DNA of 64,000 bases. Source: Sporosarcina psychrophila. Its GTDB lineage: Bacteria > Bacillota > Bacilli > Bacillales_A > Planococcaceae. Below, piece after piece: positions 43,515-56,809 of the stretch. The stretch is from NCBI RefSeq assembly GCF_001590685.1, contig NZ_CP014616.1, positions 991,001-1,055,000 on the forward strand. The letters run 5' to 3'. The first letter of the stretch is position 1. Every line of letters starts with the position of its first letter. Made by a program: the position numbers and the translations under genes. Below the pieces are notes generated by a model. That model had not been told where the DNA came from. It was given only the letters and a program-made list of their open reading frames with translations, and did no database searches.

Positions 43515-44175
43515 AAACCTTTTTCCGAATGTCGACTGGACTAAAATGTGGGAAGCAACAGTGGAAACACTCTATATGACTGCGGTTTCTACATTGTTCA
43601 CTTTAGTTATTGGGTTAGGACTTGGAATTTTACTCTTCCTATCTAGTCCCGGTCAACTTTGGTCGAATAAGTTGGTCAATATTATATCAGGAGCATTCGT
43701 CAATATTTTTAGATCCATTCCGTTTATCATATTAATCATTTTACTTATTCCGTTTACGAAATTTCTTCTTGGTACAATCCGCGGACCGGATGCAGCGATG
43801 CCGGCACTTATTATTGGAGCGGCTCCGTTTTATGCAAGAATGGTGTTGATTGCATTACAGGAAATTGATAAAGGTGTAATTGAAGCTTCGAAGTCAATGG
43901 GAGCGAAAACGAGAACGATTATTTTTAAAGTTCTTATACCGGAATCGATGCCTGCACTTATTTCAGGAATTACTGTAACAGCGATTGCACTCGTCGGGTA
44001 CACTGCTATGGCTGGGATTATCGGAGCAGGTGGACTTGGGACTCTTGCATACTTAGATGGATTCCAGCGTAGCCGGGAAGACGTTACACTTGCTGCAACA
44101 ATCCTTATTTTAATTATCGTTTTCATCATTCAATTCATCGGGGATTTTGCGGTGAGGAAATTCGACAAGAGATAA
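43507..44175 (+). CDS. metI: Methionine ABC transporter, permease
   Basis: 222 aa, five membrane helices. The ABC-permease coupling motif is '[28 protein letters not shown]' (EAA loop). It forms the pore with MetN dimers and takes methionine from MetQ. Its start overlaps the end of metN, so translation is coupled. Confidence 0.95.
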   Translation: MIENLFPNVDWTKMWEATVETLYMTAVSTLFTLVIGLGLGILLFLSSPGQLWSNKLVNIISGAFVNIFRSIPFIILIILLIPFTKFLLGTIRGPDAAMPALIIGAAPFYARMVLIALQEIDKGVIEASKSMGAKTRTIIFKVLIPESMPALISGITVTAIALVGYTAMAGIIGAGGLGTLAYLDGFQRSREDVTLAATILILIIVFIIQFIGDFAVRKFDKR

Positions 44176-44244
44176 TAGTTAGTACAGTAATATCAGGCCT
44201 AGCCTGTAAATTATATAAAACATAGAAAAAGGGGAGAAAAAATC

Positions 44245-45105
44245 ATGAAAAAGCTTTTAGGGGGAATAGTATTAGCAGTACTTGTATTGGCATTGGTAGC
44301 TTGCGGAGCGAAAAATGACAGCGATGATAAAAGTACAAGTGGGGAAGACAAAGCTGACAAAGAAACTGTTGAAGAAACGGAAATTGTCATTGGTGCATCT
44401 AACACACCGCACGCAATCATTTTAGAAAAGGCAGCACCGATATTGAAAGAAAAAGGAATTGAACTTGTCATTGAAACATACCAAGACTATATTTTGCCAA
44501 ATAAAGATCTAGAATCAGGCGAATTGGATGCGAACTTCTTCCAGCACATTCCTTATTTAGATCAACAAGTAATTGACCACGGTTATAAGTTTGCGAATGC
44601 AGGAGCTATCCATATCGAACCGATGGCTGTTTACTCGACGAAATATAAATCAATTGATGAACTTCCAGACGGTGCAGTTATTATTTTTAGTAACTCAGTA
44701 GCTGAACATGGCCGTGTCCTATCTTTGTTAGAGTCGGCTGGGTTAATCAAATTGGCTGACGGAGTAGATAAAGTAACAGCTGAAGTGAAAGACATTGTTG
44801 ACAACCCTAAAAATCTGGAATTTGATGCGAATTACGAACCATCACTTTTACCACAATTGTATAAAAATGATGAAGGCGATGCAGTAGTTATCAACGCAAA
44901 CTATGCAATCGATGCAGGTTTGAATCCACTTGACGATTCTATCGCGATTGAAGAGACAGAGTCGCCATATGCAAACATCATCACAGTAAGAGAAGGCGAT
45001 GAAAATACTGAAGCAATTAAGATTTTGGTTGACGTGTTGAAATCGAAAGAAATCCAAGACTTCATTCTCGAAGAGTGGGGCGGCGACGTCATTCCTGTGA
45101 AGTGA
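44245..45105 (+). CDS. metQ: Methionine-binding lipoprotein, first copy
   Basis: 286 aa. The lipobox LVAC gives C20 after a hydrophobic signal. The NlpA-type binding domain is recognised by 'GASNTPHAIILEKAAPILKEKG', 'NKDLESGELDANFFQHIPYL' and 'FDANYEPSLLPQLY'. It captures methionine outside the membrane for MetNI. A second, similar gene follows 74 bases later. Confidence 0.94.
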   Translation: MKKLLGGIVLAVLVLALVACGAKNDSDDKSTSGEDKADKETVEETEIVIGASNTPHAIILEKAAPILKEKGIELVIETYQDYILPNKDLESGELDANFFQHIPYLDQQVIDHGYKFANAGAIHIEPMAVYSTKYKSIDELPDGAVIIFSNSVAEHGRVLSLLESAGLIKLADGVDKVTAEVKDIVDNPKNLEFDANYEPSLLPQLYKNDEGDAVVINANYAIDAGLNPLDDSIAIEETESPYANIITVREGDENTEAIKILVDVLKSKEIQDFILEEWGGDVIPVK

Positions 45106-45179
45106 TTTGATGATGAAAGTGGACAACTATCTTTACCCATCACCTAGATTGTCATCTTAGAAAAAAGGGAGATTATGAA

Positions 45180-46016
45180 ATGAAGAAATTTCTAACAGGT
45201 GTTTTATTAGCAGTACTGATACTCGCGCTTGCAGCTTGCGGAACAAAAAACACTAGCGGCAGCAATAATGTAGGCGAAAAAGAAACAACTAAGATTGTTG
45301 TCGGAGCTTCCAATACACCGCATTCGATCATTCTAGAACAAGCAAAACCATTGTTGAAGGAAAAAGGTTATGACCTTCAAATCGAAACATATCAAGACTA
45401 TGTGTTGCCGAATAAAGATCTTGAATCCAGCGAACTCGATGCAAACTACTTTCAGCATATTCCTTATCTCGAATTACAAATTGAAGATGCGGGATATGAC
45501 TTTGTAAATGCAGGCGGCATTCATATTGAGCCAATCGGCGTTTATTCGAAAAAGTATAAATCACTTGATGAACTTCCAGATGGTGCGACGATTTTAATGA
45601 GTAGCTCTATTTCTGATCACGGACGAGTGCTTGCGATGCTTGAATCAAAAGGGCTTATCAAACTTGACGAAAGTATAGATAAAACAGCTGCTGAACTGAA
45701 AGATATCGTTGAAAACCCTAAAAACATCAAATTTGACGCAAACTATGAGCCGGGATTAATGCCGCAGCTTTACTCAAATGATGAAGGCGATGCATTGCTG
45801 ATCAACTCGAACTTTGCAATCGATGCGGGTTTAAATCCGATTAAAGATTCTATTGCTATCGAAGACGCGGATTCACCTTATGTAAATATCATCGCTGTAA
45901 GAAAAGGTGATGAAGATAAAGATTCGATCAAAGCTTTGATTGAAGTATTGAAGTCAAAAGAAATTCAAGACTTTATTTTAAAAGAATGGGATGGCACAGT
46001 CGTTCCGGTAAAATAA
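45180..46016 (+). CDS. metQ: Methionine-binding lipoprotein, second copy
   Basis: 278 aa. The lipobox LAAC gives C20. It is alignable with the first copy over the whole length (for example 'VVGASNTPHSIILEQAKPLL', 'NKDLESSELDANYFQHIPYL', 'SKEIQDFILKEWDGTVVPVK'), with a shorter linker after the lipid anchor. The pair probably arose by tandem duplication. Differences near the ligand site could broaden the substrate range (methionine sulfoxide, D-methionine), which is inference. A terminator closes the operon. Confidence 0.92.
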   Translation: MKKFLTGVLLAVLILALAACGTKNTSGSNNVGEKETTKIVVGASNTPHSIILEQAKPLLKEKGYDLQIETYQDYVLPNKDLESSELDANYFQHIPYLELQIEDAGYDFVNAGGIHIEPIGVYSKKYKSLDELPDGATILMSSSISDHGRVLAMLESKGLIKLDESIDKTAAELKDIVENPKNIKFDANYEPGLMPQLYSNDEGDALLINSNFAIDAGLNPIKDSIAIEDADSPYVNIIAVRKGDEDKDSIKALIEVLKSKEIQDFILKEWDGTVVPVK

Positions 46017-46024
46017 GTATGAAG

Positions 46025-46068
46025 AAAACTCCGCCGAAGATTTTGAACTCGGTGGAGTTTTCTTTTTT
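46025..46068 (+). terminator. Terminator of the met operon
   Basis: AAAACTCCGCCGA pairs with TCGGTGGAGTTTT, followed by CTTTTTT. Confidence 0.9.
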
Positions 46069-46165
46069 CCAATAGATGTTAATCACAAATAGATGTTCCA
46101 ATAGCAAAAATATTATGGTATTGTTGTCTCTTAAATACATATATTTATCATAGGGGGATATGGTT

Positions 46166-47389
46166 TTGAAGTTCAAAATTGGTCTAATATGGCGTATCGT
46201 TATTGCCATTGGATTAGCAATTGTACTCGGTGTACTTCTACCGAAGATACCGACAATCGGAGCAGCCTTTACGGACTGGTTTGTCAGTCTTGCCGCAACA
46301 TTTAATATGATTTTTGGAGGTTTCCTGAACTTTATAGTGCCTCTAATCATTATTGCGTTCATCACGCCCGGAATCGCTAAGCTTGGCAAGGGATCTGGTA
46401 AGCTCCTTGGACTGGCAACAGCATTTGCATATATATCTACAATTGTAGCTGGTATTATTGCATATTTTTCGGCAACAGCATTATTGCCAGGATTTATCGG
46501 AAGTCTTGGAGACGGCAAGGTAGAAAAAGCAGGTCGAGCTGCCGCGGAATCCTTTTTTGAACTTGAAATGACACCGATTATGGGTGTTATGTCAGCGCTC
46601 CTTCTCGCATTCGTACTAGGTATAGGTATGGCATCCATTGGTAGTAAGGCAATGCTCTCTGTATTCGAGGAATTGAATGTTCTAATAGAAAAGGTGATTG
46701 CATTCGTTATCATTCCGCTGTTACCATTCCATATTTTCGGGATTTTTCTAAATATGACATATACCGGTGAAGTTGCGAAGGTTCTTTCCGTGTTTGCGCT
46801 GGTATTCGTTATGATTATCGTTCTTCATTTCATCATGCTAACGATTCAATATACGATTGCTGGTTCTCTTTCAAAACGCAATCCGTTTTTCTTGATGAAA
46901 ACGATGGCACCTGCCTATTTCACTGCACTAGGGACACAATCGTCTGCAGCGACTATCCCGGTTACGTTAAGTCAAGCACGTAAAACAGGTGCGTCGGACA
47001 AGGTGACTGATTTCACGATTCCACTTTTCGCGACAATTCACCTATCGGGAAGTACAATCACACTTGTATCATGTTCAATCGGTGTCATGCTTATGAATGG
47101 AATGCCAGTTGAATTCAGTGATTATCTTCCATTCATCTTCATGCTAGGTGTTGCAATGATTGCAGCTCCTGGAGTCCCAGGAGGTGCAGTAGTAGCGGCA
47201 ACTGGACTACTCGTTTCGATGCTAGGTTTTGATCAGACGATGGTTGCACTTATGATTGCACTTTATATGGCACAAGACAGCTTCGGAACAGCAACGAACG
47301 TCACAGGTGATGGCGCACTCGCTATTATCGTTGACAGATTCACGGATAGTGACGATGCTAAAACAAATTTAGAGCCAGATCAATACTAA
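46166..47389 (+). CDS. Dicarboxylate/amino acid:cation symporter (DAACS family)
   Basis: 407 aa with about eight membrane helices and two re-entrant loops. The family signatures are 'GTQSSAATIPVTLSQARKTG' in hairpin 1 (the serine-rich motif), 'TIHLSGSTITLVSCSIGVML' in helix 7 and 'MYMAQDSFGTATNVTGDGA'-like residues in helix 8. It imports acidic or neutral amino acids or C4-dicarboxylates with Na+ or H+; the substrate is open. TTG 46166 is preferred (AGGGGG 8 bases before); ATG 46160 is too close to that site. It is monocistronic. Confidence 0.87.
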   Translation: MKFKIGLIWRIVIAIGLAIVLGVLLPKIPTIGAAFTDWFVSLAATFNMIFGGFLNFIVPLIIIAFITPGIAKLGKGSGKLLGLATAFAYISTIVAGIIAYFSATALLPGFIGSLGDGKVEKAGRAAAESFFELEMTPIMGVMSALLLAFVLGIGMASIGSKAMLSVFEELNVLIEKVIAFVIIPLLPFHIFGIFLNMTYTGEVAKVLSVFALVFVMIIVLHFIMLTIQYTIAGSLSKRNPFFLMKTMAPAYFTALGTQSSAATIPVTLSQARKTGASDKVTDFTIPLFATIHLSGSTITLVSCSIGVMLMNGMPVEFSDYLPFIFMLGVAMIAAPGVPGGAVVAATGLLVSMLGFDQTMVALMIALYMAQDSFGTATNVTGDGALAIIVDRFTDSDDAKTNLEPDQY

Positions 47390-47403
47390 TAATTCGAGTT
47401 TGA

Positions 47404-47429
47404 ACCGGTACATTACGTGCCGGTTTTTT
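47404..47429 (+). terminator. Terminator of the symporter gene
   Basis: ACCGGTAC, short loop, GTGCCGGT and a T-run. Confidence 0.85.
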
Positions 47430-47547
47430 GAATTGTGTGGTTTCTCATTAAAACTGGATAATTGAAAATGAGCGAAGTCTAGAAGAATGTATGCATACAA
47501 GTCTTGAATTAAGGGCATTCCTTTCAAATGAAACGATTCTCAATGAT

Positions 47548-47576
47548 TTGCAAGGCAATGCTTATTACGTTAAGAT
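47548..47576 (+). promoter_or_regulatory. Candidate promoter of the suf operon
   Basis: TTGCAA (47548-47553), 17-base spacer, TAAGAT (47571-47576), about 60 bases before sufC. Repeated TGAGAAT/ATTCTCA words surround it (GATTCTCAATGA at about 47535, AATTGAGAATGG at about 47590) and might be a regulator site. Confidence 0.45.
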
Positions 47577-47637
47577 TAGAATGATACTAAATTGAGAATG
47601 GATATCCGTTCATCTTTAATATATTGGAGGTATTGGA

Positions 47638-48417
47638 ATGGCTACTTTAGAAATTAAAGACCTTCACGTTGAAATTGAAGGCAAGGAAATATTGAAAGGC
47701 GTCGATTTGACGATTAATACAAATGAGATCCATGCAATCATGGGTCCAAATGGTACAGGTAAATCTACACTCGCGCAAGCGATTATGGGGCATCCCAAAT
47801 ATGTTGTGACATCTGGCACAATCAAACTTGATGGTGAAGATGTACTTGAAATGGCAGTGGACGAGCGCGCTAGAGCGGGTATCTTCCTTGGCATGCAATA
47901 TCCAAGCGAAATTACAGGCGTAACAAACGCTGACTTCCTTCGTTCTGCAATCAATGCTAAACGTGAAGAAGGCGACGAAATTTCATTGATGAAATTCATC
48001 CGTGAACTCGACAGCAAAATGGAATTCCTTGAAATGGACGAAGACATGGCTACACGTTACTTAAACGAAGGTTTCTCAGGTGGAGAAAAGAAACGTAACG
48101 AAATTCTTCAGCTTACAATGTTGAAGCCTAAATTTGCAGTGCTTGATGAAATTGACTCCGGTCTTGATATCGATGCATTGAAAGTTGTTTCAAAAGGCAT
48201 CAACGAAATGCGCGGCGAAGATTTTGGTTGCCTAATCATCACTCATTACCAACGTCTTCTTGACTATATTACACCAGACAAAGTTCACGTTATGATGCAA
48301 GGTAAAGTTGTTAAATCCGGTGGAGCTGAATTAGCACATAAACTTGAAGAACAAGGATATGACTGGATTAAAGAAGAACTTGGCATCGAAGACGAAACTG
48401 TCGGGCAGGAAGTTTAA
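47638..48417 (+). CDS. sufC: Fe-S cluster assembly ATPase
   Basis: 259 aa, a soluble ABC ATPase of the SufBCD scaffold. Walker A is GPNGTGKST (from residue 36), the signature is '[12 protein letters not shown]' and Walker B is '[17 protein letters not shown]'. It drives remodelling of SufB/SufD during cluster assembly. GGAGG lies before ATG 47638. It is first in sufC-sufD-sufS-sufU-sufB, the standard Firmicute order. Confidence 0.96.
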   Translation: MATLEIKDLHVEIEGKEILKGVDLTINTNEIHAIMGPNGTGKSTLAQAIMGHPKYVVTSGTIKLDGEDVLEMAVDERARAGIFLGMQYPSEITGVTNADFLRSAINAKREEGDEISLMKFIRELDSKMEFLEMDEDMATRYLNEGFSGGEKKRNEILQLTMLKPKFAVLDEIDSGLDIDALKVVSKGINEMRGEDFGCLIITHYQRLLDYITPDKVHVMMQGKVVKSGGAELAHKLEEQGYDWIKEELGIEDETVGQEV

Positions 48418-48436
48418 GAAAGGAGGACGATTCAAA

Positions 48437-51403
<2,967 letters not shown>

Positions 51404-51425
51404 CTAAAAGGACGGAGGAATAGTA

Positions 51426-52823
51426 ATGGCTAAAAAAATGCCGGATATCGGCGATTACAAATATGGGTTTGCTGACAAAGACGTTTCAATTTTCCGTTCG
51501 GAACGTGGTTTGACAAAGGAAATCGTTGAAGAAATTTCAGGGATGAAGAACGAACCTCAATGGATGCTTGACTACCGCCTGAAATCATTGGAAATGTTCT
51601 ACAAAATGCCAATGCCACAATGGGGTGGAGATCTAAACTCCCTTAAATTTGACGAGATTACTTACTATGTTAAACCTTCTGAAGGGGCGGAACGCTCTTG
51701 GGATGAAGTACCAGAAGAAATCAAGCGTACGTTTGATAAACTTGGTATTCCTGAAGCTGAACAAAAATACCTTGCAGGTGTTTCTGCACAATACGAATCT
51801 GAAGTTGTTTACCATAATATGAAACAAGAACTTGTCGACCTTGGAATTGTGTTTAAAGATACAGATTCAGCACTAAAGGAAGACGAAGAACTGTTCAAAA
51901 AGTATTGGGGAACAATCATTCCAAACTCAGATAACAAGTTCGCTGCATTGAACTCGGCTGTATGGTCAGGCGGTTCGTTCATCTATGTACCACCGGGCGT
52001 TAAAGTTGAAACTCCACTTCAAGCCTATTTCCGTATTAACTCGGAAAACATGGGTCAGTTCGAGCGTACTATGATTATTGTTGATGAAGGAGCAAGCGTC
52101 CATTACGTTGAAGGATGTACTGCACCTGTTTATACAACGAATTCACTTCACAGTGCTGTCGTTGAAATCATTGTTAAAAAAGATGCGTATTGCCGTTATA
52201 CAACAATCCAAAACTGGGCAAATAACGTTTACAATCTTGTAACGAAGCGTGCAGTTTGTGACGCAAACGCAACAATGGAATGGATTGACGGGAACATCGG
52301 CTCTAAATTGACGATGAAATATCCTGCAATCATTCTTAAAGGCGAAGGCGCACGTGGTATGACACTTTCTATCGCACTAGCAGGAAAAGGTCAGCATCAG
52401 GATGCTGGAGCGAAAATGCATCACCTTGCACCAAATACGTCTTCTACAATCGTGTCGAAATCAATTTCACAACACGGTGGTAAAGTAACGTATCGCGGAA
52501 TCGTTCACTTTGGACGTAAAGCAGATGGCGCACGCGCGAACATCGAGTGTGACACGCTGATTATGGATGACTTGTCGACATCTGACACGATTCCATATAA
52601 CGAAATCCTGAATGATAACATTTCACTTGAACATGAAGCGAAAGTTTCTAAAGTATCAGAAGAACAGCTCTTCTACTTGATGAGCCGCGGAGTTCCTGAA
52701 CTTGAAGCAACTGAAATGATCGTTATGGGCTTCATCGAACCATTCACAAAAGAATTGCCGATGGAATATGCTGTAGAAATGAACCGTCTTATCAAGTTTG
52801 AGATGGAAGGTTCAATCGGGTAA
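51426..52823 (+). CDS. sufB: Fe-S cluster scaffold protein
   Basis: 465 aa. It is the main scaffold subunit on which clusters form. Conserved stretches include '[11 protein letters not shown]'-like '[20 protein letters not shown]', '[14 protein letters not shown]' and '[20 protein letters not shown]'. The cluster-site Cys lies in '[12 protein letters not shown]'. GGAGG lies before ATG 51426. It ends the suf operon, and a terminator follows. Confidence 0.96.
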   Translation: MAKKMPDIGDYKYGFADKDVSIFRSERGLTKEIVEEISGMKNEPQWMLDYRLKSLEMFYKMPMPQWGGDLNSLKFDEITYYVKPSEGAERSWDEVPEEIKRTFDKLGIPEAEQKYLAGVSAQYESEVVYHNMKQELVDLGIVFKDTDSALKEDEELFKKYWGTIIPNSDNKFAALNSAVWSGGSFIYVPPGVKVETPLQAYFRINSENMGQFERTMIIVDEGASVHYVEGCTAPVYTTNSLHSAVVEIIVKKDAYCRYTTIQNWANNVYNLVTKRAVCDANATMEWIDGNIGSKLTMKYPAIILKGEGARGMTLSIALAGKGQHQDAGAKMHHLAPNTSSTIVSKSISQHGGKVTYRGIVHFGRKADGARANIECDTLIMDDLSTSDTIPYNEILNDNISLEHEAKVSKVSEEQLFYLMSRGVPELEATEMIVMGFIEPFTKELPMEYAVEMNRLIKFEMEGSIG

Positions 52824-52834
52824 TTATCATATCG

Positions 52835-52863
52835 AAAAAACCGGCCACTAGGGTCGGTTTTTT
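52835..52863 (+). terminator. Terminator of the suf operon
   Basis: AAAAAACCGGCC, short loop, GGGTCGGTTTTTT. Confidence 0.9.
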
Positions 52864-52921
52864 CGTCTTTACATATATAGTCTGTCACACCTGTTTATAA
52901 ACTAAAATTTACCAGTGAATG

Positions 52922-53640
52922 ACGTGATCACCTACTTGGCGCTACGTGTATAGTTGCATTTGGATTGCTTTGGATTGAATGACGTCTATACCATTATCGA
53001 GAGCTCTGGATGTGTAGGGATGCGACTTTGTCGCATCCCTACACACTCTTTTCGGTAATCGTATGGTGGCCCTTCATCCGGCGCGCTCCAAATGTATAAG
53101 TACACGAAGTGCAGATGCTTTTTGGGACGAAAGAATAGCTGGCTTCTTACCTGGAGAAAAGCCGCCAAAGATGCAATTTTGGCGGCTGAAACTTTCTATA
53201 GGGTTTTCCCCTTTGTATTAGTGGAGAAGTGTCACTTTCTAGAAGGTATCACATGATTGCATGCATACTCTTTGCTAAAAGTAAGTAAGGAGCACATTGT
53301 ACAATGTGCAAAAGTGCCCGAAATTGCATCTTCGGGCACTTACAATCACTATAGAAAGTCAACTATTCGTTTCATTCAAACATAACTGCACTTTTCACTC
53401 GAACATTGTAGGAACGCGACAGGCAACTATTCACAACATGATTGCTGAATAAAGTGTAACTAGGCCCCCCTCAGTAAATCTGTCATGAATAATTCACCGA
53501 AAGCGAACCGAAAATGATCCAGTGAAAATGGATTTTCCCAAGCCCTACTCACCAATATTTCATGCAAATAAATGGTTAATCAACAGACGTGATATTCGGC
53601 ACTACTTATTTAGAATTAACTAGGTGGTATACTTCATCAA
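52922..53640. repeat. Long multi-hairpin intergenic element, copy Q
   Basis: The longest copy, ~720 bp, filling the gap between sufB and the DUF72 gene. Perfect hairpins: H1 at 53012-53044 (15-bp stem with TAGGGATGCGAC), H2 at 53160-53187 (AGCCGCCAAA with TTTGGCGGCT) and H3 at 53313-53340 (identical to copy P). Then follow the CGAACATTGTAGGAACGCGAC module, the CCGAAAGCGAACCG..CAACAGACGTGAT module and the ATATTCGGCACTACTT module. No gene is seen within it. Confidence 0.88.
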
Positions 53641-53700
53641 ATCTGTTGTCTAAATATGTTAATATAGATAGTACCGATTCATTTGAAAGGAGGCAGAGGA

Positions 53701-54564
53701 ATGATCCAAATCGGATTAACCGGTTGGGGTGACCATCCGGACGTATATAACTCTTCCTCTTCGAAGAAAGAAAAATTAATTGATTATAGTGCACACTATC
53801 CAATCGTCGAACTGGATGCTACTTTTTATGCCATTCAGCCGGAGCGTAATATTCGCAAATGGATTAAAGAAACGCCAGATAACTTCCGATTCATTGTCAA
53901 GGCATACCAGGGTATGACTGGGCATCATCGGGGTGAACTCCCGTATGCATCTGTGGATGAAATGTACAATCTTTTCCGGCTATCGGTTACACCACTTCAA
54001 GAAGCAGGCAAACTAGCGATGATTCTTGTCCAATTCCCTCCATGGTTTGACTGTACAAAAGAGAATGTTGAGGAAATTCGCTTCGTTTGCGCTAAATTGC
54101 ATGGATTCGATATCGCCGTTGAATTTAGGCATCAGTCATGGTATTCACCCAAATTTCAACTAGAAACTCTGTCTTTTTTGAAGAAACTGAACGTAATTCA
54201 CTCGGTGTGCGATGAACCGCAAGCAGGGCATGGGAGTATTCCGCTAATAGCAAATACCACTCGTCCGGATAAGGTTCTTGTTAGATTGCACGGCCGTAAT
54301 GTAGCAGGGTGGCGCAACACTACGGGTGATGATAAAGCATGGCGTAAAGTTAGATATCTGTATAACTACAATGACACTGAGCTGAAGGAGATTCAATCAG
54401 CTGTTCAAAAATTAAAACAAGAAACGAATGAGGTTTTCGTCATTTTTAACAATAATTCCGGCGGACATGCAGCACAAAACGCGAAACATTTTCAAAAAAT
54501 GCTCAATATCAACTACGAAAGTCTGACGCCGAAGCAGCTTGACTTTTTTGAAGGAGAATTTTGA
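53701..54564 (+). CDS. yunF: DUF72-family TIM-barrel protein
   Basis: 287 aa, DUF72. Typical segments are 'IGLTGWGDHPDVY' at the start, 'VELDATFYAIQPERNIRKWIKETPDNFRFIVKA', 'VEFRHQSW' and 'VRLHGRN..GW'. The biochemical role of the family is not established. The assignment as YunF rests on family and on synteny with yunE, yunD and yunB downstream. ATG 53701 is preceded by GGAGGCAGAGGA; TTG 53683 lies before that site. It ends in an ATGA-type overlap with the next gene. Confidence 0.85.
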   Translation: MIQIGLTGWGDHPDVYNSSSSKKEKLIDYSAHYPIVELDATFYAIQPERNIRKWIKETPDNFRFIVKAYQGMTGHHRGELPYASVDEMYNLFRLSVTPLQEAGKLAMILVQFPPWFDCTKENVEEIRFVCAKLHGFDIAVEFRHQSWYSPKFQLETLSFLKKLNVIHSVCDEPQAGHGSIPLIANTTRPDKVLVRLHGRNVAGWRNTTGDDKAWRKVRYLYNYNDTELKEIQSAVQKLKQETNEVFVIFNNNSGGHAAQNAKHFQKMLNINYESLTPKQLDFFEGEF

Positions 54565-55388
54565 TGGAATTTATTTTATTGGCCGTTATCGGTCTAGCAT
54601 CTGGAATTGTTGGGGCACTTGTCGGATTAGGTGGTGGTATCATTCTGGTGCCAGCAACACTTTACGTTGGCATTAACCTTGGCTTAATCGATGGAATTAC
54701 ACCGCAAACCGTCGTTGGGCTATCTGTTATTATGATGATCTTTACGGGCTTGGCGTCGACAATTTCCTATATGAAGACAAAAACAATTGATTTCAAAAGT
54801 GGGTTCATCTTTTTCTTAGGAAGTGTTCCCGGGACACTTATCGGTGCATTTGTGAATAAAGGACTTGACCTGCCATCATTCAATCTCTATTTTGGTATTT
54901 TACTTATTCTATTATCGACGCTTCTTCTGGTACGTAAATATTTGAAACCGGTCAGCTGGTTTGTCAATCACGGCAAAAAAAGAACTTTCACGGATAATAC
55001 AGATCAGACTTTTATTTATGGGTACCCTGTTTGGTTTGCATTATTGCTGACATTTGGCGTCGGATTTGCATCGGGTCTTTTCGGCATCGGAGGAGGTTCA
55101 ATCCTCGTACCAGCGATGATTCTACTCTTCTTATTCCCACCGCATGTCGCAGTCGGTACATCTATGTTCATGGTGTTTTTATCAGCTCTCGTCAATTCAA
55201 TCACGCATATTTCTCTTGGCAATGTACCGTGGCTTTATACGATTCCAGTCATTCCAGCAGCTTATATCGGGGCTAAAATAGGTGCTCGGTTAAATCAAAA
55301 GATGAAATCGGAAACGCTTGTTGTTGCACTGCGAATTATCCTGCTCTTACTAGGAATCAGATCGATTATTGACGGACTTATGGGGTGA
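54564..55388 (+). CDS. yunE: TauE/SafE (TSUP) family membrane transporter
   Basis: 274 aa with about eight membrane helices in two related halves, each starting with a glycine-rich motif: 'GIVGALVGLGGGIILVPATL' and 'GFASGLFGIGGGSILVPAMI'. The family exports or imports sulfur-containing or organic anions such as sulfite. The substrate here is unknown. AAGGAG lies 7 bases before ATG 54564. It overlaps yunF by one base and is followed by yunD after 3 bases. Confidence 0.87.
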   Translation: MEFILLAVIGLASGIVGALVGLGGGIILVPATLYVGINLGLIDGITPQTVVGLSVIMMIFTGLASTISYMKTKTIDFKSGFIFFLGSVPGTLIGAFVNKGLDLPSFNLYFGILLILLSTLLLVRKYLKPVSWFVNHGKKRTFTDNTDQTFIYGYPVWFALLLTFGVGFASGLFGIGGGSILVPAMILLFLFPPHVAVGTSMFMVFLSALVNSITHISLGNVPWLYTIPVIPAAYIGAKIGARLNQKMKSETLVVALRIILLLLGIRSIIDGLMG

Positions 55389-55391
55389 CAT

Positions 55392-56768
55392 ATGAATCAC
55401 AAGGTTGAAACAATTCATTTCTATCATACAAATGATATCCACAGTCATTTTGAAAGCTGGCCGCAAATTAGTAGGCTTCTTTGTGACAAAAAGCGCGAGC
55501 ATTTAATAGAAGGAGATGCTTGTTATCATTTTGACATCGGAGATCACGTTGATCGTTCTCATCCATTTACGGAAGGGACGAAAGGTCAAGGAAACATCCG
55601 ATTGTTGAATGAAGCAGGCTATGATGCGGTAACAATCGGCAACAACGAAGGAATTACCATGTCGAAAGAGGCTTTATCTACTCTTTATAAGGATGCCAAG
55701 TTCGATGTCATACTAAGTAATTTATACGAAGAAGATGGTAGTCGTCCAAAATGGTTGTTACCTTATAGAATCTACGTTACTGAGCAAGGGACAAGAATTG
55801 GTGTTATAGGAGCTACTGCAGAATATAAAGCCTTCTATTTGAAGCTCGGCTGGCAAGTGACGGCGCCTCGCCAAAATTTAAAGCTTGTTGCTGAAAGCAT
55901 TGCTGCTGAGACGGATGTAATTGTTTGTCTATCACATATGGGAATCCATGAAGATGAAAAGCTTGCAGAAGAATGTTCAGAAATCGATGTCATTTTAGGC
56001 GCGCATACGCATCATCTATTTCATGACGGCAAATTGATTGGTAATACACTTTTGGCTGCAACAGGTAAATACGGTGAGTATGTTGGTCATGTAACTGTGA
56101 AATTTAACACGGATGCTAAAGAACTTTTACAAATGGATGCGGAACTTGTCAGGACAGATTCGATTGAAAGCAATGAAAAAGATATTGAAAAAGTAAATGA
56201 TCTAATCAAAATAGGAAAGCAGGCAATGGAGGAACAAGTTTTTTATAATCCTTCTCACTTATCTCAAAATCTATTTGATGTTAGTTCGCTGTCCTCTTTC
56301 TTTGGTAGAGCGCTCATTGCGTATTCTCAAGCGGATTGTGCCATGTTTAACGCAGGAATATTTCTAGGTAGTCTCGAAAAGGGGTGGGTGACAAAAGAGG
56401 ATTTACATTCACTTCTACCTCATCCAATCAATTTATGTCTCATTACACTCGATGGATCAGAATTGAAAGAAGTCTATGAGCTGTCATTAACGAAAGAGTG
56501 GCCGCAAATTGAAATCAAAGGACTTGGTTTCCGTGGCTCGTTAATGGGTGCGATGATTCATGAAAGACTTTATAAAAATAGAAATGATCAGCTTTTTGCG
56601 GGCAATCGGGAGGTTGTATCAGGTCAAAAATATACACTTGCAACACTGGATATGTTTACTTTCGGTTTTTTCTTTCCATCGCTTAAACATGCAGAAATAG
56701 AGTACTATATGCCTGAATTAATCAGGGATGTGCTTGGTTGGTACGGAACCACACTAATTAAAGAATGA
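55392..56768 (+). CDS. yunD: 5'-nucleotidase/metallophosphoesterase family protein
   Basis: 458 aa. The metallophosphatase domain shows 'YHTNDIHSHFE', 'FDIGDHVDRS', 'TIGNNEG', 'LSHMGIHEDE' and 'GAHTHHLF', which supply the two-metal site. The second half is the 5'-nucleotidase C-terminal domain. Unlike secreted nucleotidases there is no signal peptide, so it acts in the cytoplasm on nucleotides or related phosphates. It is tightly packed after yunE. Confidence 0.88.
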   Translation: MNHKVETIHFYHTNDIHSHFESWPQISRLLCDKKREHLIEGDACYHFDIGDHVDRSHPFTEGTKGQGNIRLLNEAGYDAVTIGNNEGITMSKEALSTLYKDAKFDVILSNLYEEDGSRPKWLLPYRIYVTEQGTRIGVIGATAEYKAFYLKLGWQVTAPRQNLKLVAESIAAETDVIVCLSHMGIHEDEKLAEECSEIDVILGAHTHHLFHDGKLIGNTLLAATGKYGEYVGHVTVKFNTDAKELLQMDAELVRTDSIESNEKDIEKVNDLIKIGKQAMEEQVFYNPSHLSQNLFDVSSLSSFFGRALIAYSQADCAMFNAGIFLGSLEKGWVTKEDLHSLLPHPINLCLITLDGSELKEVYELSLTKEWPQIEIKGLGFRGSLMGAMIHERLYKNRNDQLFAGNREVVSGQKYTLATLDMFTFGFFFPSLKHAEIEYYMPELIRDVLGWYGTTLIKE

Positions 56769-56809
56769 ACGACTACCTTCCTGCATAACGTATAGTAGGA
56801 GGAGTCGTC

